A stretch of DNA of 33,010 bases from Domibacillus robiginosus (GCF_000966195.1 NZ_LAHL01000061.1:1-33010); one strand, 5' to 3'; positions 1-7,508 are shown, counted from the first letter of the stretch. A program made the numbers and translations. Notes: generated by a model not told the origin, from the sequence alone.

Positions 1-2
1 AA

Positions 3-701
3 AAAGCCGGGCAAAACAACAAACAGGGCAGCTCCGTACAATCCGGGAAAAACCAGCAGAATTCATCCGACCAGTATAGTACAGAAGCCGGTTCCGATAT
101 GTCCATGACCTCCGGCAATCAAAAAGCCGGGCAAAGCAACAAACAGAGCAGCTCCGCACAAGCTGGAAAAAGCCAGCAGAATTAATCCGACCAGTATAGT
201 ACAGAAGCTGGATCGGATACGTCCTTTACTTTCGGCAATCAAAAACCTGGACGGAGCAACAAACAGGGCAGCTCCGCACAAGCCGGGCAAAACCAGCAAA
301 ATTCATCTGACCAGTATAGTACAGAAGCCGGTTCCGATATGTCCATAACCTCCGGCAATCAAAAAGCCGGGCAAAACAACAAACAGGGCAGCTCCGCACA
401 AGCCGGGCAAAACCAGCAGAATTCATCCGATCAGTATAACACAGAAGCCGGCTCGGATACGTCCTTTACCTTCGGCAACCAAAAACCTGGACGGAGCAAC
501 AAACAGGACAGCTCCGCACAAGCTGGAAAAAGCCAGCAAAATGCCTCGGATCCGTATGGCACAGAAGCTGGATCTGATATGTCTGCCGCCGCTTCTAACC
601 CAAAATCTGGTACGAGCAATAACCAAGGGCAGCCGGCACAGTCCGGAAAAGCGAATCAAGGCTCAAGCGATCCATACGGGACAGAAGCCGGCTGTGAGAT
701 G
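3..701 (+). repeat. Tandem 120-bp coding repeats, about six units
   Basis: Units begin at about 3, 123, 243, 363, 483 and 603 and are exactly 120 bp apart, with the last unit the most diverged. Two subtypes exist. Units starting KAGQ (3, 123, 363) and units starting KPGR (243, 483) alternate over 123-602, giving a 240-bp higher-order period. That points to duplication of unit pairs. This is coding repetition, not a CRISPR array: there are no short direct repeats with unique spacers. Confidence 0.93.
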
Positions 702-755
702 ACTGCAATAGATGTACCAAGAAAACGCAAGAAGATGAATCTGAAGCGAAAATAG
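3..755 (+). pseudogene. Tandem-repeat gene resembling an expanded gamma-type SASP, interrupted by a stop; 5' end outside the window
   Basis: The frame is open from the window edge and encodes 40-residue repeats rich in Q, N, S and G, ending in a basic tail (RKRKKMNLKRK). Each repeat carries (Y)xTEAGSD; the last reads TEAGCE. This resembles the TEFASET germination-protease site of gamma-type small acid-soluble spore proteins, which are also Q/N/S-rich and repetitive. In the second repeat the expected TCA serine codon is TAA (183-185), so the frame is cut. The next ATG in frame is at 339, inside a repeat and with no ribosome binding site, leaving a 138-residue open frame at 339-755. If the stop is a sequencing error, the gene is intact. 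The family call is inference from composition and motif; another low-complexity spore or surface protein is possible. The gene converges on uvsE across a shared terminator. Confidence 0.5.
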
Positions 756-766
756 GGCAGGACCAT

Positions 767-802
767 ATAAAGCCAATCCTTTATCAAAAGGATTGGCTTT
801 AT
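767..802. terminator. Shared terminator between the repeat gene and uvsE
   Basis: A perfect 16-bp inverted repeat (arms 767-782 and 787-802) encloses a 4-nt loop. The arms begin ATAAAG and end CTTTAT, so each strand has a short T-rich 3' arm. It lies between convergent genes and probably serves both. Confidence 0.75.
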
Positions 803-861
803 GCTTTAAGAGCCTGCCTGTTTTAAAAACCTTCCATTGACTTATGTCCGCCTCTTTTCCT

Positions 862-1833
862 TTATCCAGGTATATAAAAGCTGGCTCCATCAACCTGCTC
901 TATTCCTTCTTTTTTCAATTTTTTCATAAGAGCGAAAAGCGCATTGTCTTTTTGTTTCGCTTCAATCATTACATCAATTTGCGGGACGCTTCCTTTCACG
1001 TGATGAAGAAAATGCAGAAATTCCTTTTCATCAATAAAATCCGCATGGGCTCTGAAATCTTCTTCTGACTTTGGACTCGACATATGCATTTTTACAGGCA
1101 GTGAAGACGACTTCCAGGTATCCACTACACGCTTCCAGTCTTCTTCCCAATTTGCTTCTTTTTCATGATTGGCGGCATGGTGATGATAGTCAAATACTGC
1201 TGGAATGCCAAGCTTTTCACATAAGTAAAGCGTTTCACGAATGGTAAAGGTTTTATCATCGTTTTCAAGCATAATCATGCGCTGCAGGGAAGAAGGAAGA
1301 AGACTCCAGTTTTCTACAAACTGCTCCAGCGCTTCTTCCTTATCGCGATAGCCCCCGCCTACATGAATCACGCAGCGGTGGTCAGGCTGAATCCCCATCC
1401 CCTTTAAGAGCAGCCGGTGCATACGAAGTGTATAAACGGCTGTTTTTAATATATCGGTCTTTGGTGTATTCAACACGACAAAATGATCGGGGTGAAAATC
1501 AACCCGCATACCCTTATGCTCCTTTAAAAACGAACGAATCGCCCCCAGGCTTTCACCGAGTGGCTTTATGTAATTCCAGTCCGGAAGCTCTGGATGGTTC
1601 GCCATCGGGATCAGCTTAGAGCTAAGACGAAAAAATTGGATGTCATGAGCTGCATTATGCCGGAGCAGCCGCAGACAGTTATTGATATTCGACATAGCAA
1701 TGCGCTCTAATTTGTGGATCGCCGCTTCCCTGTCCTTAATTTTCGAAAACTGGGCATGGGTCATCGTTTGAGATGGAGATCCATTTTGAATGTTCATGCT
1801 CATAGCTGCGTAACCGAGACGAATGAGCGTCAT
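862..1833 (-). CDS. uvsE: UV DNA damage endonuclease UvsE (UVDE)
   Basis: 323 residues, the usual length for this TIM-barrel, metal-dependent nuclease. UVDE nicks DNA 5' to UV photoproducts and some abasic sites, starting an alternative excision repair. Residues matching the known metal-site set are in place: FHPDH (H117), IHVGG (H157), LEND (E190), FDYHHH (D215, H218), KMH (K248, H250), HADF (H263) and IEAK (E291). The ATG is preceded by AAAGGAGTG at good spacing. In Bacillus this enzyme contributes to DNA repair in spores, which would fit the SASP-like neighbour; that link is inference. It is divergent from nrnB and convergent with the repeat gene. Confidence 0.95.
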   Translation of the reverse strand: MTLIRLGYAAMSMNIQNGSPSQTMTHAQFSKIKDREAAIHKLERIAMSNINNCLRLLRHNAAHDIQFFRLSSKLIPMANHPELPDWNYIKPLGESLGAIRSFLKEHKGMRVDFHPDHFVVLNTPKTDILKTAVYTLRMHRLLLKGMGIQPDHRCVIHVGGGYRDKEEALEQFVENWSLLPSSLQRMIMLENDDKTFTIRETLYLCEKLGIPAVFDYHHHAANHEKEANWEEDWKRVVDTWKSSSLPVKMHMSSPKSEEDFRAHADFIDEKEFLHFLHHVKGSVPQIDVMIEAKQKDNALFALMKKLKKEGIEQVDGASFYIPG

Positions 1834-1954
1834 GTTTTCACTCCTTTTCTTTCTATTTTATCCAAAATAAAAAGCGGCATACTTCCAAAAATACCGGTTC
1901 CCATTCAATATTTTTTGCCCATTGTTCTCATACTACGTTCTGAGGTGAAAAAAT

Positions 1955-3142
1955 ATGTACAAACTGTTGTCGCATAACGACCTGGACGGCGTTTCATGCG
2001 GAATTTTAGCCAGGCTTGCTTTCGGCCCTGATGTGAGTGTCCGTTACAACTCTATTTCCGGCTTGAACCAGGAAGTGGAGTGGTTTTTAGAAAACGGCGA
2101 TCCGAACACGTTTCTTTTTATTACCGACTTGTCTGTGAACGAAGAAAATGAAGCAAAGCTCAATCAATTTTATCAAGCAGGCGGAAAAGTCCAACTGCTT
2201 GATCACCATAAAACCGCGCTGCATTTAAACGACTATAAATGGGGACATGTAGTGGTAGAAGAAAAGGAAGGCCGCCCGGCTTCAGCTACTTCCTTGTTTT
2301 ATGATTATCTGCTGAAACATGGCCACCTTACACACTCAGCGGTCGTAGCTGAGTTTGTCGAGCTTGTCCGTCAGTATGATACGTGGGAATGGGAAAGACT
2401 CGGCAATCGAAAGGCCCAGCGGCTGAATGCTCTTTTCTTTTTGGTGTCAATGGATGAATTTGAAGAAGCCATGCTGAGCCGGCTGAAAACAGGAGATCAG
2501 TTTTTCTTTAATGAATTTGAAGAAAAACTACTTGATATGGAGGAAAGAAAAACAGAGCGGTACATCCGCCGGAAAAAGCGCGAGGTTGTGCAGGCCCACA
2601 TACACGACCAATGGGCCGGCATTGTCCATGCGGAATCGTATCACTCTGAACTTGGAAATGAATTAAGTAAAGAGTTTTCCCACCTCGATTACATCGCCAT
2701 CCTTAGTATGGGCAGCAAGCGGATCAGCCTCCGGACCATCCATGATTCCGTTGACGTTTCACGCACCGCCGGGCTTTTTGGCGGCGGCGGTCATGCAAAA
2801 GCAGCCGGCTGTTCCCTATCAGCAGAAGCTTTCGGGTTATTCGTCACGGACGTATTCGGCCATGAACCGCTGAGAGAAGATGCGAAACGAAATCGATACA
2901 ACCTTCTTGACAGCTCTTTCGGCGCCCTGTACACCAACAGGCAGGAAGACAGCTTTTTACTTTATCCTTTGTCTCCTGAACAATGGGGACTTGAACAAAA
3001 TCATAAACAGCGTTCAGAAACGTTTTCGAGCTTTGAAGAAGGTGAACACTTTTTAAAGCGGCACGAGACGGCCTGGCTGGCTCGTGATGAAGTATTTGTC
3101 CAATATTTAATGGATGCAAAAAAACGCGCCGAGGTTCATTAA
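1955..3142 (+). CDS. nrnB: DHH-family oligoribonuclease NrnB
   Basis: 395 residues, very like B. subtilis NrnB (YngD). These cytoplasmic phosphoesterases degrade 2-5-nt RNA fragments to mononucleotides at the end of mRNA turnover. The N-terminal DHH domain shows HNDLDG (7-12), the TDLS aspartate (D58), DHH (83-85) and D142. The DHHA1-type substrate motif GGGGHAKAAG is at 276-285. The start follows GAGGTG with 6-7 nt spacing. It is a single gene closed by a bidirectional terminator. The 121-bp gap to uvsE holds no promoter I could identify convincingly. Confidence 0.93.
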   Translation: MYKLLSHNDLDGVSCGILARLAFGPDVSVRYNSISGLNQEVEWFLENGDPNTFLFITDLSVNEENEAKLNQFYQAGGKVQLLDHHKTALHLNDYKWGHVVVEEKEGRPASATSLFYDYLLKHGHLTHSAVVAEFVELVRQYDTWEWERLGNRKAQRLNALFFLVSMDEFEEAMLSRLKTGDQFFFNEFEEKLLDMEERKTERYIRRKKREVVQAHIHDQWAGIVHAESYHSELGNELSKEFSHLDYIAILSMGSKRISLRTIHDSVDVSRTAGLFGGGGHAKAAGCSLSAEAFGLFVTDVFGHEPLREDAKRNRYNLLDSSFGALYTNRQEDSFLLYPLSPEQWGLEQNHKQRSETFSSFEEGEHFLKRHETAWLARDEVFVQYLMDAKKRAEVH

Positions 3143-3184
3143 GAAAGGAGTCCACCCTTCTTTTTACAACAAGTAGAAACAAAA

Positions 3185-3221
3185 AAGCTGTCGACCGAGG
3201 CCGACAGCTTCTCTTTTTTAT
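3185..3221. terminator. Bidirectional terminator between nrnB and amtB
   Basis: Arms AAGCTGTCG (3185-3193) and CGACAGCTT (3202-3210) are followed by CTCTTTTTTATTTT on the plus strand. On the minus strand the hairpin is followed by a T run (the A run at 3181-3186). The plus-strand T run overlaps the amtB stop codon. Confidence 0.85.
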
Positions 3222-4525
3222 TTTACCGCTGCTTTTTTGTTATGGATTGGTGCTACAGTAATACCCGTTGTTTCTTCAAAATCATACAGGCTCGTTGGCA
3301 CATCGGTAAAACGCTCCAGTTCATTGTAGGCAGGAATACCATGAAAAGCCATATCGAGCCCTTCCTCTTCCTCCCGTTCACTCACACGCAGGCCGACTGT
3401 TTTTTCACAAATGACAGCCATGAGGTGACCAGCAGTCAGCCCCCATACAATTACAACTGCTGCGCCCAGCACTTGAACGCCCAGCAGTGTCGCACTGCCG
3501 GTTGTGAAAAGTCCTTGAGACGAATCGAATAATCCCACCGCAACTGTTCCAAAGACACCGTTAAATCCGTGAACTGCTACAGCTCCTACAGGATCGTCAA
3601 CTTTCAAAATATCTACAAGCAATGTAGCATAAACAACAATGATGCCGCTGATCGCACCGATTACAATCGCGCTCCAGCTTTCTACAAATGCACAGCCTGC
3701 TGTTATGGCTACAAGGCCGGCTAATACACCATTCATCGTCATACTCGGGTCTGCTTTACCGAACTTGCTCATTGTTATTAATAATGCAGTGGTTCCGCCG
3801 CTTGCCCCTGCCAGCATTGTATGCAGGGCAATCGCCGCCAGCGATACATTAGTCGCATCAAGTGTGCTGCCCGCATTAAAGCCAAACCAGCCAAACCATA
3901 AGATAAAGGCACCTGCAGAAGCAAGGGGAATGTTACTTGGTGCAAATACATTCACACTTCCGTCTGAGTTAAAGCGGCCTTTCCTCGCACCTAAACGCTT
4001 TGCCATTGCAAAAGCCACAAAGCCTCCGAGCGCATGAATTGCTGCCGAGCCGGCAAAGTCCTTCATGCCCAGCTGCGCCAGCCAGCCGTCACTGTTCCAA
4101 ATCCAGTGTCCGGACAGCGGATAAACGAATAAGCAAATCATTGCTGCTGTTAAAATATATGCCTTAAAGTTCATTCGCTCTGCTACGGCTCCTGACACGA
4201 TTGATACACAGGCAACGGCAAAGCCCATTTGAAACAATACGAACGCTGCACTCGGAAGGTCGATGGAAAGAGCAATTTTTTCCGGACTGCCAAACAAGCT
4301 TGTCCCAATCAAGCCAAATGCATCGTTTCCATACATAATGCCAAATCCAACGATCCAAAACGCTAATGCACCTATCGTTAAATCCACAAAAATTTTCATC
4401 GTTACGTTAACTGCATTTTTCGTCCGCACAAAACCGGCTTCCAGCAAACTAAAGCCGCCCTCCATAAACAGCACCATCGCCGCGGCAATCACGACCCAGA
4501 TTGTATTTAAATGGATGACTTCCAT
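3218..4525 (-). CDS. amtB: Ammonium transporter (Amt/NrgA)
   Basis: 435 residues with 11 expected membrane helices and a charged cytoplasmic tail after about residue 375. It conducts ammonium/ammonia across the cell membrane. Family features include the periplasmic aspartate (DFAGS, D156), the twin histidines of the pore (AAIH, H164; AVHGFNG, H319), and GFNAGS at about 215. The start codon overlaps the glnK stop (ATGA), so the two are translationally coupled. PII blocking of Amt is the established role of such pairs. Order is glnK then amtB, the reverse of B. subtilis nrgA-nrgB. Confidence 0.96.
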   Translation of the reverse strand: MEVIHLNTIWVVIAAAMVLFMEGGFSLLEAGFVRTKNAVNVTMKIFVDLTIGALAFWIVGFGIMYGNDAFGLIGTSLFGSPEKIALSIDLPSAAFVLFQMGFAVACVSIVSGAVAERMNFKAYILTAAMICLFVYPLSGHWIWNSDGWLAQLGMKDFAGSAAIHALGGFVAFAMAKRLGARKGRFNSDGSVNVFAPSNIPLASAGAFILWFGWFGFNAGSTLDATNVSLAAIALHTMLAGASGGTTALLITMSKFGKADPSMTMNGVLAGLVAITAGCAFVESWSAIVIGAISGIIVVYATLLVDILKVDDPVGAVAVHGFNGVFGTVAVGLFDSSQGLFTTGSATLLGVQVLGAAVVIVWGLTAGHLMAVICEKTVGLRVSEREEEEGLDMAFHGIPAYNELERFTDVPTSLYDFEETTGITVAPIHNKKAAVK

Positions 4526-4887
4526 CAGCTTCTCCCTCCCTGCTTCACATCATCAATTTCAACATCTGGCTGGCCTGTGCGAATATTGTAGGCTTCTAGA
4601 ATCGGATACACATAAATTTTCCCATCTCCGTCTTCTCCTGTTTGTGCGGACTGAATAATGGTTTCGATTGTCGTGCTTACCATGTAATCGGATAAAATAA
4701 TCTCTAGCTTCACTTTTGGATGAAGGGTTACCTTATAGCTTTTCCCCCGATATACCCCCTGTGTGTCTTTTTGTTTCCCTCTGCCTACCACTTGCGAGAC
4801 GGTAAAACCGGTTACACCAATATGTTTTAATCCTTTGATTGTTTCAGTAATTTTTTCCGGCCGAATAATGGCTTCAATTTTTTTCAT
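4525..4887 (-). CDS. glnK: PII nitrogen-regulatory protein (GlnK/NrgB)
   Basis: 120 residues from ATG at 4887 (MKKIEAIIRPEK, the normal PII beginning). The GTG nine bases upstream would sit on the ribosome binding site, so I reject it. The T-loop carries YRGKSY (Y46), and the nucleotide-binding segment TGEDGDGK is present. It senses 2-oxoglutarate and ATP/ADP and binds AmtB and, in Bacillus, TnrA. It is the first gene of the operon and its stop overlaps the amtB start. Expression is probably nitrogen-controlled through two operator boxes in its leader. Confidence 0.95.
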   Translation of the reverse strand: MKKIEAIIRPEKITETIKGLKHIGVTGFTVSQVVGRGKQKDTQGVYRGKSYKVTLHPKVKLEIILSDYMVSTTIETIIQSAQTGEDGDGKIYVYPILEAYNIRTGQPDVEIDDVKQGGRS

Positions 4888-4900
4888 GCTCCTCACCCTT

Positions 4901-4917
4901 TGTCAGATTTCCTAACA
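4901..4917. promoter_or_regulatory. GlnR/TnrA-type box 2, in the early glnK leader
   Basis: TGTCAGATTTCCTAACA matches the 17-bp consensus TGTNANAWWWTMTNACA at 16 positions. It starts 23 bp from box 1, about two helical turns, and lies between the predicted start point and the ribosome binding site. Confidence 0.7.
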
Positions 4918-4923
4918 TGAATC

Positions 4924-4940
4924 TGTTCATAATTATAACA
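4924..4940. promoter_or_regulatory. GlnR/TnrA-type box 1, overlapping the -10 of glnK
   Basis: TGTTCATAATTATAACA keeps the TGT..ACA ends and AT-rich core of the Bacillus consensus TGTNANAWWWTMTNACA, with two mismatches. It covers the -10 element, a position suited to repression. Confidence 0.55.
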
Positions 4941-4959
4941 ACAAATAAAAGGGAGTCAA
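4932..4959 (-). promoter_or_regulatory. Sigma-A promoter of glnK-amtB
   Basis: On the minus strand TTGACT (4954-4959) and TATAAT (4932-4937) are separated by 16 bp. The predicted start point is near 4925, about 38 nt before the glnK ATG. Confidence 0.75.
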
Positions 4960-5129
4960 TGGTTTCATTTGGAAGTATGAAAAAAACTTTTCTTTACATC
5001 AGCAAAAGTCCTTTTTGCTAAAGGAATTGACTTTCATTTAAAGCCGTTTGTTTATATAACCTCCCTTTACGTTTGCCTCAGTTGAAAAAAGGAAAAATAA
5101 CTAAAAAGCAATGAAAGGGGTTAACTGTT

Positions 5130-5360
5130 ATGGCAGACAAAAAAGAGCCAGAGGTTCATACTGTTCCCAATCACAAAGGCGGCTGGGACAATAAGCAGGG
5201 CGGCAAAACAATCAGCCATCACCCAACAAAAGCGGAAGCAGAACAGCGTGGGCGTGAACAAGCAAAAAAGGGCAAAACAGAACATAGGATCCATAAAAGG
5301 AATGGACAAATCGGAGAAGCCAACAGCTATGGCCATGATCCTTATCCGCCGAAGGGATAA
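5130..5360 (+). CDS. DUF2188 family small protein
   Basis: 76 residues, highly charged and soluble. The N-terminal part VHTVPNHKGGWDNKQGG followed by an alternating-charge helix (TKAEAEQRGREQAKK) and EHRIHKRNGQIGEANSYG fits the DUF2188 pattern: a short beta hairpin, a helix, then a strand. The start is preceded by AAAGGGG at 9 nt. Function is unknown. It stands alone, between the glnK promoter region and a hairpin/repeat patch. Confidence 0.8.
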   Translation: MADKKEPEVHTVPNHKGGWDNKQGGKTISHHPTKAEAEQRGREQAKKGKTEHRIHKRNGQIGEANSYGHDPYPPKG

Positions 5361-5380
5361 CCTCTTTCTTATAGAACATT

Positions 5381-5412
5381 AAAAAAGAGAGCCATTCCAA
5401 CGAATGGCTCTC
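5381..5412 (-). terminator. Hairpin with minus-strand T run
   Basis: An 11-bp stem (5387-5397 with 5402-5412) is followed by six T on the minus strand and by no T run on the plus strand. As drawn it stops minus-strand transcription from the kinase-pseudogene side. It may also act as a weaker 3' hairpin for the DUF2188 gene. Confidence 0.55.
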
Positions 5413-5817
5413 CCAATGTGTAAGTAAAGTCTTTCTCTTTCAAAAATGAGCGGATAAGTAAAGCCTGCCGGACTGCGCACACCTTAGGGCAGTGCGGGAG
5501 CTTCCTCGGCTTGCGCCTGCGGGATCTCCCAACTCACTGTACGTCCCGCAGGAGTCTTCGTCCGCCAGTCTTCACTAAGTGGTGTTGAAGATCAACAAAC
5601 AGAGGCCAAATAAACTCTTTTTCTTTTTCAAAAAGAAAAACACCACCGCATTAGTCCTATACAATTTTGTTGCAAGCCACTTGGAGGCGGGAGGGCAGCT
5701 GAGGCCGGGACAGTCGGGCTCAGCGCCTGCCCCTGCCCCATGGAAAGCGGAGCTGCCCGGACGCTGCCGATCTATCCTATTCATGTGACAATTATCAATC
5801 ATTTGTCTACAGTCTGA
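5413..5817. repeat. Dispersed GC-rich repeat patch in the gap 5361-5967
   Basis: This 600-bp gap has no credible gene. Its first GC-rich block (about 5465-5575) contains, on the minus strand, GACTCCTGCGGGA and GCAAGCCGAGGAAGCTCCC, hallmarks of an intergenic repeat seen across Bacillaceae genomes. Its core is a perfect 9-bp inverted repeat (CCTGCGGGA 5516-5524 with 5544-5552). A second GC-rich block (about 5684-5770) on the plus strand contains CATGGAAAGCGGAGC, like the other half of such elements. Near-identical hairpins at 5387-5412 and 5818-5843 bracket the patch. Recognition of the family is from memory, not from a search. Confidence 0.5.
5579..5646. other. Long hairpin inside the repeat patch
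   Basis: GTGGTGTT (5579-5586) pairs with AACACCAC (5639-5646). Within this a nearly loop-less inverted repeat of T and A runs (TTTTTCTTTT / AAAAGAAAAA, about 5618-5640) forms an inner stem. It could act as a terminator on either strand. No role is established. Confidence 0.45.
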
Positions 5818-5843
5818 GAGAGCCATTTCAATGAATGGCTCTC
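5818..5843. repeat. Second copy of the GAGAGCCATT hairpin
   Basis: This copy differs from the hairpin at 5387-5412 at only two positions over about 26 bp. It lacks a T run on either strand. The pair flanks the GC-rich patch. Confidence 0.7.
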
Positions 5844-5967
5844 CCTCACAGTGTTGAAAAATAGAGTCGTCAAGAAGATATTCGTTTTCCAAAAAGTTTA
5901 TATGGTGTGTTTCTTTTTTTATCGGCCCGAAAGCCTCTGCTTCTTTATTGAAATGGGCTTCATTCTC

Positions 5968-6515
5968 TTACTCTCTTTTTGATGCTGTGTGATAAATAAA
6001 CCGGTCACTTGTTTTGATCTCCACTACCATACGGTCCCAATCAAATGACTACATATTGGGCGTGCGGAAAAAAACCGTTCTTCTATTTGTTTATTTTGAA
6101 ACTCCTCCATCAATTCCGAGCATCTCGCTCCCATCTGTTCCCGTGTTGGTCGCAGCGCATTCCTTTGTAACAGCTCTTTTTCATCTGCCCACAGCACCAC
6201 ATACCTTACGTCAATATCACTCTCTTTGCTTTTCAATCTTTCAAAAAGTGCTGTTACGTCTTCCGTAAATGCTACATAATCAATAATTACGTTTTTACCG
6301 GTATGTAGAAAGTTAGCGCTTAAATCAGTGATATTCTTCCAAACAAGCGAAAGAGTTTCATTGCTTTGCCACGGTGGAACCTATCCTCTAACAATCATAT
6401 GATTAATCGTATCCCCTTCTATGTAAGTGCTTTTGCGAAGAGCCTCCGCAAGCTTCCTTGATACAGTTGATTTCCCTGCTCCCGCCGGTCCTGACAAAAT
6501 AAAGATTCTTTTCAT
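5968..6515 (-). pseudogene. Broken P-loop nucleotide/small-molecule kinase
   Basis: Starting at ATG 6515 after AGGAGAG, the protein begins MKRIFILSGPAGAGKSTVS, a Walker A motif at 8-16 as in adenylate-kinase-like and aminoglycoside/chloramphenicol kinase-like ATPases. Codon 45 is TAG (6381-6383), directly before VPPWQSNETL. The same frame then stays open to 6024 and reads like real protein (TGKNVIIDYVAF, VRYVVLWADEKELLQRN). Near 6066 there is a run of seven A after which a different frame (SFDWDRMVVEIKTSDRFI, ending at 5968) looks more natural, suggesting a frameshift and a further TAG. So at least one and probably three lesions are present. The original substrate is unknown. Confidence 0.8.
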
Positions 6516-6731
6516 TTTTTCTCTCCTGTCTGGTTGTATTCTGCTTCCGGAATTATTATGCTAGTTTTATAGGTGATGATTAATTTTCCAATACTTTTCT
6601 TTAACAAAAAGAGCGTTAGACCGGTCAATCTTTTATTTTAAAGATCAAAACATTGGTAGGCTGTAAAGACCCCTGTCCAATCCGGCTTAAGTGTAAAAAA
6701 ACAGCTTTATTACATAATGGCAGGTGAGCGT

Positions 6732-7346
6732 ATGAGCATTGAAACGGAAACAAATAGGATCCATCAAGAAAGAATGCAAGAGCTGGATTTAACTGCTTTT
6801 AAACTGCTGCCTTCTGCCAAGCCGCCGCTTTTTCATGGACATACAGTTCGAAAAACAGTGTCCTCATACTTTTGGAGAAAGAAGCTGCGCCCTTTTATAC
6901 TTGAACAGCAAGGAAATAAGTGTACGGTTTGCGGCTGGAGACCCGCCGAAGAAGCCGACATCAAGCACCTTCATCTTCATGAAGTAGAGCGATACGATTT
7001 TGACCATAAAGTGTGTCACTTGCTCAGCATCCAGCTTATTTGCCGAAAATGCCACGCTTTTCACCATATTATCCGGACCGAGATGGTGTCCACAGAAGAA
7101 CAATGGGCGGATTTAATGGCTCATTTTATTCATGTGAATGGCTGCTCTCCCCATATTATAAAAAAATTTGACTGGATTACAGCGAAAGCCTTGCAGTTAG
7201 AAGCACACGCTTTGAAAGAAAAGGAAAAAGAAATAGCCAGGCTGGCAAAGCAGCCTGTCCGCTATACCGTTCATCCTGCTATTCCATTTTCAGGAGAGAT
7301 GGAAAACCAAATTCGCAGGAAAGGGCTGCTTTATCAAACGGAATAA
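6732..7346 (+). CDS. HNH-like zinc-binding protein of unknown role
   Basis: 204 residues from ATG 6732, chosen because AGGTGA lies 4 nt upstream; an ATG at 6717 has no such site. CTVC (64-67), HLHLHEVE (79-86), and CRKCHAFHH (104-112) form the layout of a zinc-stabilised HNH/treble-clef nuclease fold, with LHLHEVE in place of the usual DHxxP-type strand. The C-terminal 80 residues are helical and lysine/glutamate-rich (LKEKEKEIARLAKQ). It might be a solitary nuclease or a DNA-binding relative. No partner gene (methylase, integrase, terminase) is adjacent, so function stays open. Confidence 0.7.
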   Translation: MSIETETNRIHQERMQELDLTAFKLLPSAKPPLFHGHTVRKTVSSYFWRKKLRPFILEQQGNKCTVCGWRPAEEADIKHLHLHEVERYDFDHKVCHLLSIQLICRKCHAFHHIIRTEMVSTEEQWADLMAHFIHVNGCSPHIIKKFDWITAKALQLEAHALKEKEKEIARLAKQPVRYTVHPAIPFSGEMENQIRRKGLLYQTE

Positions 7347-7453
7347 TACATTCCGCCCCTCCCAAATGTTTTTTTCACTTTTTCTCATTTTGCCTGTTTT
7401 ATCAAGTGTATAGATCGTACTTTTCCATAAAAAGAACCATTCATTTTCGCTTA

Positions 7454-7501
7454 TAAAAAAAAGCCATTCAAACAGGAATTTACACCTGATTGAATGGCTT
7501 T
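7454..7501 (-). terminator. Terminator of the efflux operon
   Basis: A long stem (AAAGCCATTCAA with TTGAATGGCTTT, extended by CAGG/CCTG) at 7460-7501 is followed by a run of T on the minus strand. It closes the MarR-HlyD-MFS operon and may also stop the HNH-like gene from the other side. Confidence 0.8.
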
Positions 7502-7508
7502 AAAACAA

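Noticed and set aside
63-659. Antisense open frames rich in hydrophobic residues across the repeats
   Set aside because: They mirror the codon pattern of the plus-strand repeats and have no start signals.
3-701. CRISPR-like or intergenic satellite array
   Set aside because: The 120-bp units are contiguous, keep one reading frame and have no unique spacers; they are coding repeats.
5027-5060. TTGACT with TATATA/TATAAC as the DUF2188 promoter
   Set aside because: Spacing is 20-22 bp, outside the normal range; I could not name a better promoter for this gene.
5579-5892. Small genes within the repeat patch, on either strand
   Set aside because: No ribosome binding sites; the sequence is made of hairpins and GC-rich repeats.
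6024-6236. Separate small gene in the kinase region
   Set aside because: It is in the same frame as the Walker A N-terminus and continues it after the TAG, so it is the tail of the broken kinase.
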